Below are positions 1-7,800 of a stretch of 13,666 nucleotides of DNA, in pieces. The stretch is from Verrucomicrobiales bacterium (GTDB taxonomy: Bacteria > Verrucomicrobiota > Verrucomicrobiia > Limisphaerales > UBA1096): the NCBI GenBank assembly GCA_028817635.1, contig JAPPPH010000263.1, forward strand, positions 1 to 13,666, in the 5' to 3' direction. The stretch's first letter is position 1, and each line of letters opens with the position of its first letter. Made by a program: the position numbers and the translations under genes. The notes under the pieces were generated by a model. That model was not told the origin of the DNA and ran no database searches. It was given only the letters and a program-made list of their open reading frames with translations.

Positions 1-17
1 CCGGGCTAACACATGTC

Positions 18-30
18 GCCCCTTCGGGGC
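18..30. repeat. Small hairpin, GCCCC-TTC-GGGGC
   Basis: A perfect 5-bp stem with a 3-nt loop. No T-run follows on either strand, so it is not a classical intrinsic terminator, although it could mark the end of a transcript entering from the left. It lies 6 bp before the palindrome at 37-46. Confidence 0.5.
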
Positions 31-36
31 TGGTAA

Positions 37-48
37 CTTGGCCAAGCG
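37..48. repeat. Intergenic copy of the iterated palindrome, CTTGGCCAAGCG
   Basis: This is the only full copy of the TTGGCCAA-core palindrome outside the giant gene. The 10-bp core CTTGGCCAAG (37-46) is perfectly self-complementary and is followed by CG, matching the extended 14-mer at 12 of 14 positions. Its presence outside any gene shows that the motif is not only a by-product of the giant protein's amino acid repeats. Confidence 0.85.
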
Positions 49-55
49 TGGGTAG

Positions 56-77
56 GGACGGCTGTCCCCAGCCGTCC
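56..77. repeat. REP-like hairpin, 9-bp perfect stem
   Basis: GGACGGCTG (56-64), loop TCCC, CAGCCGTCC (69-77) form a perfect 9-bp stem with a 4-nt loop. Bases 55-68 offer a competing fold (GGGAC/GTCCC). I recall similar 'GGGACGGCTGTCCC' intergenic elements from verrucomicrobial genomes, but could not check this. Roles as a REP element, MITE remnant or transcript-end structure are all possible. Confidence 0.6.
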
Positions 78-95
78 TCTGGTGATTTGCGTGAC

Positions 96-119
96 GCGAC
101 AGCCATTCCTAACTGTCGC
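96..119. repeat. Inverted repeat GCGACAG/CTGTCGC
   Basis: A perfect 7-bp stem (96-102 with 113-119) encloses a 10-nt loop. It sits directly between the REP-like hairpin and the AT-rich inverted repeat. The function is unknown. Confidence 0.5.
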
Positions 120-122
120 CGC

Positions 123-139
123 GAATTAATTGTTAATTC
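123..139. repeat. AT-rich inverted repeat GAATTAA-TTG-TTAATTC
   Basis: A perfect 7-bp dyad (123-129 with 133-139) with a 3-bp spacer. It is strikingly AT-rich in a GC-rich window. A DNA-binding protein operator fits such a short symmetric AT-rich site better than an RNA hairpin does, but no adjacent promoter could be assigned. Confidence 0.45.
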
Positions 140-167
140 TGAGAGCCAACCCCGTGCTGTTTTATTT

Positions 168-195
168 GAAAATCCAAAGCGGCGTACAGCGCCGC
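168..195 (-). terminator. Probable intrinsic terminator of serS
   Basis: On the minus strand, GCGGCG (195-190), loop CTGTA and CGCCGC (184-179) form a perfect 6-bp GC stem. It is followed by TTTGGATTTTC (178-168), a broken T-rich tract. It lies about 88 bp past the serS stop codon in the right orientation. The T-run is interrupted by GGA, so termination efficiency is uncertain. The surrounding sequence also looks like a dispersed intergenic repeat that I recall from Verrucomicrobiota. Confidence 0.5.
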
Positions 196-282
196 ACTCC
201 ATGACACTTTCGCGAACTGAGTGAGACGCTTGGCCACAGGCCCTATGAGGGTGAGAACGTGGATGGATTCGTGTGTGAGCCA

Positions 283-1590
283 CTATTCACTTGCCGGGAT
301 GCGGTCGGTGCGCAGGTAGCTTTGTAGCGGTTCGGGGATGGCGATGCTGCCGTCGGGTTGCTGGTAGGTCTCGATCAACGCCACGAACAGGCGGGCCAAC
401 GCAGTGCCGCTGCCGTTGAGGATGTGCGGGTGCCGGTTTTTGCCGTCGGCATCCTTGTAGCGCAGGTTCATCCGGCGCGACTGGTAGTCTTCGCAGTTGG
501 AGCAACTGGAGACTTCAAGATAGTCGCCCTGACCCGGTGCCCACACCTCGATGTCGTAGGTGGTGGCGCTGCCGAAGCTCATGTCGGCGGTGCAAAGCTG
601 CAGGATGCGGTAGTGCAGGTTGAGCGACTGCAAAATCTTCTCGGCGTTGCCGAGCATTTTCTGGAGTTCGTCGTAGCTGCCTTCCGGCTCGACGACTTTG
701 ATGAGTTCCACCTTGTCGAATTGGTGGACGCGGATCATGCCGCGGGTGCCGACCCCGGCCGCGCCGGCCTCGGCTCGGAAGCACGGGCTGTAGGCGCAGT
801 AGTATTTCGGCAGCTCCTCGTTTTTTAAAATCTCCTCGCGATGGATGTTGGCGACCGGCGCCTCGGCGGTGGGGATGAGGTACAGTTTGCCTCGGCTCTC
901 CTCGTCGAGTCCTTCCTGCACCATGTAGGCTTGATCCTCGAACTTGGGGAATTGGCCGACGCCGATCATGCAGTCGTAGCCGACCATGAACGGCGGCGAC
1001 ACCTCGGTATAGCCGTGCTCGTGCACATGCATGTCGAGCAGGTACTGTATCAACGCCCGCTCGAGCCTCGCCCCCCAGCCGCTGTACAGCAGGAAGCCGC
1101 TGCCGGAGAGCTTGGCGCCCCGGGCGAAATCGACGAGGCCAAGCGACTCGCAAATCTCCGTATGAGGTTTGGGTTCAAAATCAAAGGCGGGCTTTTCACC
1201 CCATTGGCTGATCTCGGTGTTGTCCTCCTCGGTCGCACCGACTGGCACGTCGGCGTGGGGCAGGTTGGGCAGCCGCAGCAGGATGTCGCGCAACTTGGTG
1301 TCCACCTGGCCGGCTTTGGCGTCCAACTCGGAAATCTGGTCGCCGATGTCGCGTACCTCGGCCTTTTTTGCCTCGGCTTCATCGAGTTTTTTTTGGCCCA
1401 TGAGCGCACCGATTTCCTTGGAGGCGGCGTTGCGTTTGGCTTTGAGTTCCTCGACGGCGGTGTTGGCCTCGCGGCGCTCGGAGTCGAGCCGCACGACATC
1501 GTCCACCTTGGCGGCGAATTCCTCCCCGCGGGTGGCGAGGCGTTCGCGAATGTGATCGGGGTTCTCCCGGAACTGTCTGATATCCAGCAC
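283..1590 (-). CDS. serS: Seryl-tRNA synthetase (class II aaRS)
   Basis: Charges tRNA-Ser (and, where present, tRNA-Sec) with serine through a seryl-adenylate in the cytoplasm. The 435 residues match the usual bacterial length. Residues about 30-100 are a charged, heptad-like helical arm (two-stranded antiparallel coiled coil) that binds the long variable arm of tRNA-Ser. The class II catalytic core follows: the TAE serine-binding motif at 241-243; motif 2 FRAEAGAAG at 271-279 followed by RGMIRVHQF at 283-291; SSCSNCEDYQSRR at 361-373; and motif 3 LNGSGTALAR at 391-400. The first codon is GTG (1590-1588), giving MLDIRQFRENPD, the normal SerRS beginning; the stop is TAG at 285-283. No Shine-Dalgarno is visible upstream, and a -10 element ends only 7 bp before the GTG, so the mRNA may be leaderless. 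No truncation or missing motif is seen. It is transcribed divergently from the giant gene, with no functional link implied. Confidence 0.97.
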   Translation of the reverse strand: MLDIRQFRENPDHIRERLATRGEEFAAKVDDVVRLDSERREANTAVEELKAKRNAASKEIGALMGQKKLDEAEAKKAEVRDIGDQISELDAKAGQVDTKLRDILLRLPNLPHADVPVGATEEDNTEISQWGEKPAFDFEPKPHTEICESLGLVDFARGAKLSGSGFLLYSGWGARLERALIQYLLDMHVHEHGYTEVSPPFMVGYDCMIGVGQFPKFEDQAYMVQEGLDEESRGKLYLIPTAEAPVANIHREEILKNEELPKYYCAYSPCFRAEAGAAGVGTRGMIRVHQFDKVELIKVVEPEGSYDELQKMLGNAEKILQSLNLHYRILQLCTADMSFGSATTYDIEVWAPGQGDYLEVSSCSNCEDYQSRRMNLRYKDADGKNRHPHILNGSGTALARLFVALIETYQQPDGSIAIPEPLQSYLRTDRIPASE

Positions 1591-1597
1591 GGGCGGC

Positions 1598-1625
1598 AGT
1601 ATAGGGCGGTTGCCGGGGGGCGCAA
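1598..1625 (-). promoter_or_regulatory. Putative sigma-70 promoter of serS
   Basis: On the minus strand, TTGCGC (1625-1620) and TATACT (1603-1598) are separated by 16 bp. The -10 matches consensus at 5 of 6 positions; the -35 is weak. Transcription would begin about 7 bp downstream, at or next to the GTG start at 1590, which predicts a leaderless or nearly leaderless transcript. Confidence 0.45.
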
Positions 1626-1629
1626 GGCA

Positions 1630-1659
1630 TTGACTCGCTGCGTGCTAGGTGGTCATAAT
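1630..1659 (+). promoter_or_regulatory. Putative sigma-70 promoter of the giant gene
   Basis: TTGACT (1630-1635) and CATAAT (1654-1659) are separated by 18 bp, each matching consensus at 5 of 6 positions. This predicts a transcript start near 1666 and a leader of about 47 nt. The -35 box lies 4 bp from the -35 of the divergent serS promoter, so the two polymerases would bind back to back. Confidence 0.55.
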
Positions 1660-1712
1660 GAACGCCGGTTCCCACCCATCTGGAAGGGGAACATTGTCAA
1701 CGTAACCCGACT

Positions 1713-1823
1713 ATGACTTCAGGTTTCAGCAAGCTACGGCTTCTGGCAAATCGCTGGAAGAGTATCATTATTCCTTCATTTTTCACCCTCGGAGCGGCCT
1801 TGGCCGTGGTGGCGATTGCCGCC
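1713..1823 (+). other. Signal peptide of the giant protein
   Basis: Residues 1-16 carry the basic n-region (K7, R9, R14, K16). Residues 17-36 form a hydrophobic core rich in I, F, L, A and V, ending in the small-residue run AIAA before D38. Cleavage is expected near residue 36 or 37 (signal peptidase I type A-x-A). No lipobox cysteine is present. Export by Sec is likely. Confidence 0.85.
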
Positions 1824-4800
1824 GATGCCCCGGCATCCGGCCCGACTGCCGCCACCGAGGCACCGCCAATCACGCTTTCCGACCTCGATGGCGATGGTGA
1901 CCTCGATTTGCTGGTGGATGCGCCGCTTGGCCAAGCGCCGGCGCAGGCGGTCGACGTTTATGCCAATGATGGCAACCGGATGACGCCGTTGGCCAGCGGC
2001 TTGGCCAAGCGCGACTTGGACACGGAGCTGGCGGAACTGCTGCCCGGTTACTCCCGGTTCATCGCTGGGATGGAGGTGGAGAAGGTGCCCACGGAGGATC
2101 AGCTTGGCCAAGCGCCATTGCCGCCGTTGCCACCCGGCATGGAGGAGTTGGCCAGCGACCCGATGGCGGCGCCGGAGCGGTTTGATGATTCCTCGAGCAG
2201 TCTCGGGGAGGACTATCCGTTGGTGCGAACGCACACGATTAATTTTGCCGCGATGTCCGACCGGGTGTCGGCGGCCAATCCCGGGCCTGACGAGACGGTG
2301 CGGCGGCATCGGTTGTTGAGTATCAGCAAAATGGGCGGCCTGCCGGAGGAGGAGTTTGTGCCCGAAGGACCGAGCTTGTTGGGCGGCGATTTCAAGCCGG
2401 GGATGCGCGATCACTTTCTCGGCGTGATTGACAATCACACGGCGATCCCCGCGGACACGCACGGTGCGGTTGGCCCGGAGCACTTGATGGTGGCGTTGAA
2501 CACCGAGATCGCGGTGCAGACCCGCGAGGGCGAGTTGCTGAGCAAGGTGGGCTTGAGCGATTTTTGGGGAGGCTTCGATCACGGCTTCGTGTTCGACCCG
2601 AAGGTGGTTTATGACCACCTGGCCAAGCGCTGGGTGCTGTTCACCATCGCGGATGTGAACACGACCAAGTCGGCGGTGTTGATCGGCCTCTCGAAGACGA
2701 GCAACCCGAACGGCGAGTGGGACATGGCTTCGATCCGGGTACACCCCACGTCGGTCAAGACGAACTACCTTTATGCCGACTACCCGAGTGTCGGCTACAA
2801 CGGCAAGTGGCTTGCCGCCTCGGTGAACATGTACAAGGGCACCAACGAGGTGGCCGGCACGAAGGAGTTTGTCGGCTCGCGCATCTACGCCTTTCACAAG
2901 CCGGACTACATTCGCAACGACCGGGCGTTTTACACGCAGTTTGATGATCCCGGATATTTCACCGTGGTGCCGGCGACGACGCACGACGCGGCTGACACGA
3001 ACCTGCTCTTTGTCACCGAGAACAGCACACGGGCGCTTCGCATCAGCGCGTTGTCCGGGAAGGTCGGCCAGGAACATTACACGCCGAAGTTTGCCACCAC
3101 GCCGCTGAAGGACATCGTGCCGTGGGAGTTTTCCATCGGGAAAACCAACATTTCACCGCAGAAAGGCACCGCGAAAAACATTTTTGGCAACGACTCGCGC
3201 ATGCACGCATTGATCAAGCGCAACGGCAAACTTTGGGCGGCGCACCATGTTTTTTTGCCGGAGGGCGTGACCAACGTGAATCGCACAGCCGTGCAGTGGT
3301 GGAACCTGGAGACGAACGCCACGATCATTCAGCGCGGCTACATTCAGGATACCAACGGCGTGAAGCAGTACACCTTCCCGAGCATTGCGGTGAATAAAAA
3401 CAACGACGTGTTGATCGGCTATTCCGGGTTTACAAAGGACACCTACGCCAGCGCGTACTACTCCTATCGCAAGGCTGCCGACCCGCTTGGAGAGATGAGC
3501 AAGCCGGCGCTGTTCAAGTCCGGCGTGGCGCCGTACGTCAAGCTGCGTGCCGACGGCCGAAATAGCTGGGGCGACTACAGCGCGACGCAGGTCGATCCCA
3601 ACAACGACACCGACATGTGGACGATTCAGATGTATGCCGAGACGCGCAACACTGACCAAAAGGGCATCCCGGACGACAAGCGCGATCGCTGGGGTACGTG
3701 GTGGGGGCATGTGGCGTTTCAGCCGGATGACCCGCCGGTGATCGTGGTGCACCCGGCAAACCAGACGATCATGCAGTTCGGTTCGACCGTGGAATTGTCG
3801 GTTCAGGCCAAGGGTGCCGAGACGCTCACCTACCAGTGGCGTTTTGACAACAAGGACATTGAGGGAGCCACGCAGGCGTCCTACACGATCGACAACTTTC
3901 AGCCGGAACACATGGGTCGCTACGAGGTGGTCGTTCGCAACGCCGTGGGCTACACGCGCAGCAAGACCGCCGTGTTGGATGCCGTCCTGCCGAGCATCGG
4001 TTCACCAGCCAACGTAAAGATCATCGACGGCTCAAACGTCACCATGACCACCGCGCCGACTCCAGTTGAGACGGTGATCGGTATCCACACAAACGTGGTG
4101 CTGAAGGTGGAGCCGAAAGGCACCGGGCCGTTTGCGTATCAATGGAGTTTCAATGGCGAGGCGATTGACGGGGCCACGGCCAGTTCGGTCGATATCGGCG
4201 TGATGACACCGGCCACCGAGGGCGCGTACACGGTCAACGTGCGCACCGCCATCGGCGAGGCCAACTCCGAGCCGGCCCAGCTCGAGTGGCTGATTTTTGA
4301 TGAGCCGGAGTTTTTCAATCTCAGCCTCACCGGCGAACAGCTTGGTTTTCAGGTGCACGGCCATCGCTGGACGACAAACGTGTTCGAGTATTCGTTCGAT
4401 CTGAAAAACTGGAAGACGCTGTTGAAGGGCGGCGAGGAGGATTTGATGTTCAACGCCTCCGGCAAAAACAGCAAGGCGATCGACCGGCCAAGCGGCGTCA
4501 ACGCGCTGTACGTGCGTGCGTTGCTCAAGACAGAGAAGTACTCGAAAAACGCCATTGGCTACACGCGGGTGACGTATCCCGCCGGCAAATCGCTCATCGC
4601 TAACCCGTTGAGTCGCGAGGATGGCAACACGTTGGCCAAGCTGTTCACCGGGTTCCCTGATGGCACCACCTTGGCCAAGCTGGACGAGGCCACCGGCGAG
4701 CTGACGGTAAACGTGTTCGAGGGCGGTGCGTGGGAGAATCCTGAAATGACACTCGACCCGGGCGAGGGTGCGGTGCTCGACCTCGCTGGGGAGAATGCCG

Positions 4801-7800
4801 TGACGGTGGATTATTTTGGTGTCGCTTTGCAGGGCGATCTCGCCTCGGTAATCCCGGCCAAGGCCGCGTTACGCAGCGCATTGACCCCGGCGGAAGGCGG
4901 CGTGGCCTCCGCGCTTGGCCTGCCGGAGTCCGAGGGGCTGCAAGTGCAGTTGCTCGATAACGAAACAGGAGCCTACGTTACCTACACGTTTGCGGATGAC
5001 GCATGGCAGCCAGCCGAGCCGAGTGTTGCGCTTGGCCAAGCGTTCCGAGTGACGGCTGTCGCGGCGCTCGAGTGGGATCAGTCGGTTGCCTACAACGCGA
5101 TCATCCTGCCAGAGGTAACCACGCAGCCGGAGGATCAGGTGGTCACCAGCGGCTCGTGGCTGGGCCTGTCCGTGCGCGGCGTGGGGGATCCGCTCGACTA
5201 CCAATGGTTTTTCAAGGGAGAAGCGATCGAAGGAGCGACCCGTAACGCGCTAGCCTTCGAGGAGGCTGCGGAGGCCAACGCTGGCGAATACACGGTGCGG
5301 TTGACCAACCGGTTTGGCTCCGTGACCAGTTTGCCGGCTGATGTGGCGGTTCATTACGTGATCAACCGCGACACCACCGGCGCGGGCCGGATTGTGCTGA
5401 CCCCGTTGCAGGATCATTACGCGCCGGGTACCGCAGTGACCGTGACCGGTGTGCCGGATGAGGGCTACTCGTTCGCCAGTTGGGGCGGGGATGCCAGTGG
5501 TGACTCCGCGCAAACCACCGTCACCGTCGGCAAGCACCTGACGGTCACGGCTGATTTCTCGCGCGACTACATTATGCCGACGCTAAAGGACGCGCACTTC
5601 CGGGCGGACGGCACGTTTCAATTCACCGTCGTCGCCGAGCCGGGTGTGAAGAACAACATTCAGTATAGTTTTGATTTGGAAAACTGGGTGGATCACAGCA
5701 CACAAACGAATCCGGGCGAGCTGCACGTGCCGGTGATCCCGCCGGCGGGATCCGTGGGCATGTACTTCCGCGTACTGGTGACCGGCAAGGGATATTCGGA
5801 CAACATCGTGGGCTATCACCTGCTCGAAGTGCCGACCGGCCAATCGCTGTTGTCCAGCCCTCTGGCCAAGGTTGACAACACCTTGGCCACGCTGCTGCCA
5901 TCCGGCCCGGCGAATTTGACGGTCTCGACCTGGAACAGCGAGGCGGGCGAATGGACTGCCAGCACGTTCGGTGAAGCCTGGAGCAACGCAGGGCTAACGA
6001 TTGCGCCTGGCCAAGCGGCTTTGTTTGACAACAAAACCGGCTCGGCAGTGACGCTGAAGTTTACCGGTCAAGTCACGCAAGGCAGCCTGTCTGCGGCGAT
6101 CCCGGTTGGGGATTCGTACCATGCGGCAACGCTCCCGCTTGCCGGGGAAGTGTCGACCGATTTTGAGCTGCCAACCGCCGAGGGTCTGAAGGTGAGCCTG
6201 CTCAACAACGCCACCGGTGAGTGGACGACGTCGACCTTCACCGACGGAGCATGGAGCCCGACTGAACCGGGCTTGGCTGCAGGGCAGGGATTCCGGGTCA
6301 CATCGCTGGATTCGCTGAACTGGAGCCGCGACATTAATCTCAATTCGCAGGGAACACCAAAGATCGTCAGCCAGCCGGTGGGTGCGCTCAGGATTGCCGG
6401 ACAACCGATGACGTTCAGCGTGGAGGCCACCGGCACACCACTCGAGTACCAGTGGCGGTTTAACGGCATGAACATCGACGGGGCGACCTCTGCGACGCTG
6501 CAACTTGCCAATGTGCAGCACGCCAACGCCGGCGATTACACCGTCTACATCCGGAACCCGTTCGGCAACATCCTGAGCGCCACGGCAGCGCTGGACGTGC
6601 AGTACACACTCGGCGTGGCGGCGGAGGGGCACGGCGCAGTGACGCACGCGCCTGAGCTGGAGACGTATCCCCACAAGTCGCGTGTCGTCCTCAACGCAGT
6701 GCCAAAGAAGGGCTACGTGTTTACTGGCTGGAGCGGCGCGGCCAGTGGTGTGGCTAATCCCTTGGCGGTGACGATGGATACGAACAAGTCGATCATCGGC
6801 TCATTCACGCGCGACGTGGTGCCACCCGAGTATCGCAGCGTGAAGATCAACGACGCCGGCCAGCTTGAGTGGGTGCAGGTCGGTCGCCCCGGTAAGACGC
6901 TGACTTCCGACTACTCTCTGGACCTGCTCAACTGGCAACAGTTTACCAGTGACAGCAGTGCCTCTGGCGAGATTCGTATCCCCTTCAACCGCCCGGCTGG
7001 GATCAATAATTTGTTTATCCGTACATGGGAGGAGGAAACAGGCTACGCGGCGCGGGCGCTTGGGTACGTGACACTCACCGTGCCGGCTGGCTACTCACTG
7101 GTCGCCAATCCGTTGTCCAACGGTGGCAACCGCGTCTCCGACATTTTCCCGAGTGCACCCAGTGGCAGCACATTGTCCAAGTTCAACGCCATGACCGGCA
7201 AGTGGGAGGCGAACACATTCACCGACGCATGGAGCCAGCCGGGCATGACGCTTGCGCCGGGTGAGGGCGCGGTTTTCAAAAACGAGGGCGCGGCGTTCGA
7301 CGTGGTGCTGGCCGGCTTCACGCCTTGGGCGGAGACCACGCTTGGCATCCCGGCCGGCAAGTCGGTGGTGTCACCGCGCTTGGCCAAGGGCGGTCTCCTG
7401 AGCAGCCGCCTTGGAATGCCAATGGTCGACGGGCTGAAGGTTGAGTTGCTCAACAACGCCACCGGTAAATACGATGCTTACACGGTGAGCGCCGGCGCTT
7501 GGTCGCCGGCCGAGCCGGCGGTCGCGCTTGGCCAAGCGTTCATCGTCACCGCGCCCAGCGCCATCGAGTGGACTCATGACCCGACGATTCCGATGGTCAC
7601 CTCGCCTCCGACCGATCTGGCCATCCTTTCCGGAGGCAAGGCCGGCTTCATCGTCAAGGCGGTTGGCGAGCCGTTGACCTACCAATGGTTGTTCGACGGC
7701 AAACCGATTGCCGGAGCGACTGCCTCGGCGATGCAATTGCCGGTGGCCACGGCGGCCAACGCCGGCCGTTACTCAGTCGTTGTCAGCAACGGTTTTGGCA

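Larger units (their letters stand above)
1..282. other. Non-coding intergenic region rich in inverted repeats
   Basis: No convincing coding sequence is present. The region contains, in order, perfect inverted repeats at 18-30, 56-77, 96-119, 123-139 and 179-195, with a CTTGGCCAAG palindrome at 37-46. A partial copy of that palindrome (CGCTTGGCCA) lies at 227-236, and an 8-bp palindrome TTCGCGAA at 209-216. Bases 123-172 are AT-rich compared with the rest. The gene to the left is outside the window, so its orientation is unknown. Confidence 0.8.

Noticed and set aside
56..77. 9-bp hairpin as the serS terminator
   Set aside because: It is more than 200 bp past the stop codon and lacks a T-run on the minus strand; the hairpin at 179-195 is closer and followed by a T-rich tract.
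1684..1690. AAGGGGA as ribosome binding site of the giant gene
   Set aside because: Spacing to ATG 1713 is 22 nt, too long. No ATG, GTG or TTG in this frame lies closer downstream of it, and the signal peptide supports 1713.
841..1716. Long plus-strand open frame (291 codons) opposite serS
   Set aside because: It lies antisense to a clear seryl-tRNA synthetase, has no recognisable domain, and is explained by GC-rich codon bias. Other frames inside serS are rejected for the same reason.
1881..1916. DLDGDGDLDLLVDA as a dockerin or a full FG-GAP repeat
   Set aside because: Only one acidic loop is present, with no second loop or blade around it. It is noted as a possible calcium-binding turn only.
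1776..3077. Minus-strand open frame of 433 codons inside the giant gene
   Set aside because: Composition is dominated by R, H, V, A and G, as expected for a reverse-complement shadow of a GC-rich gene. There is no domain and it overlaps the supported propeller-like module.
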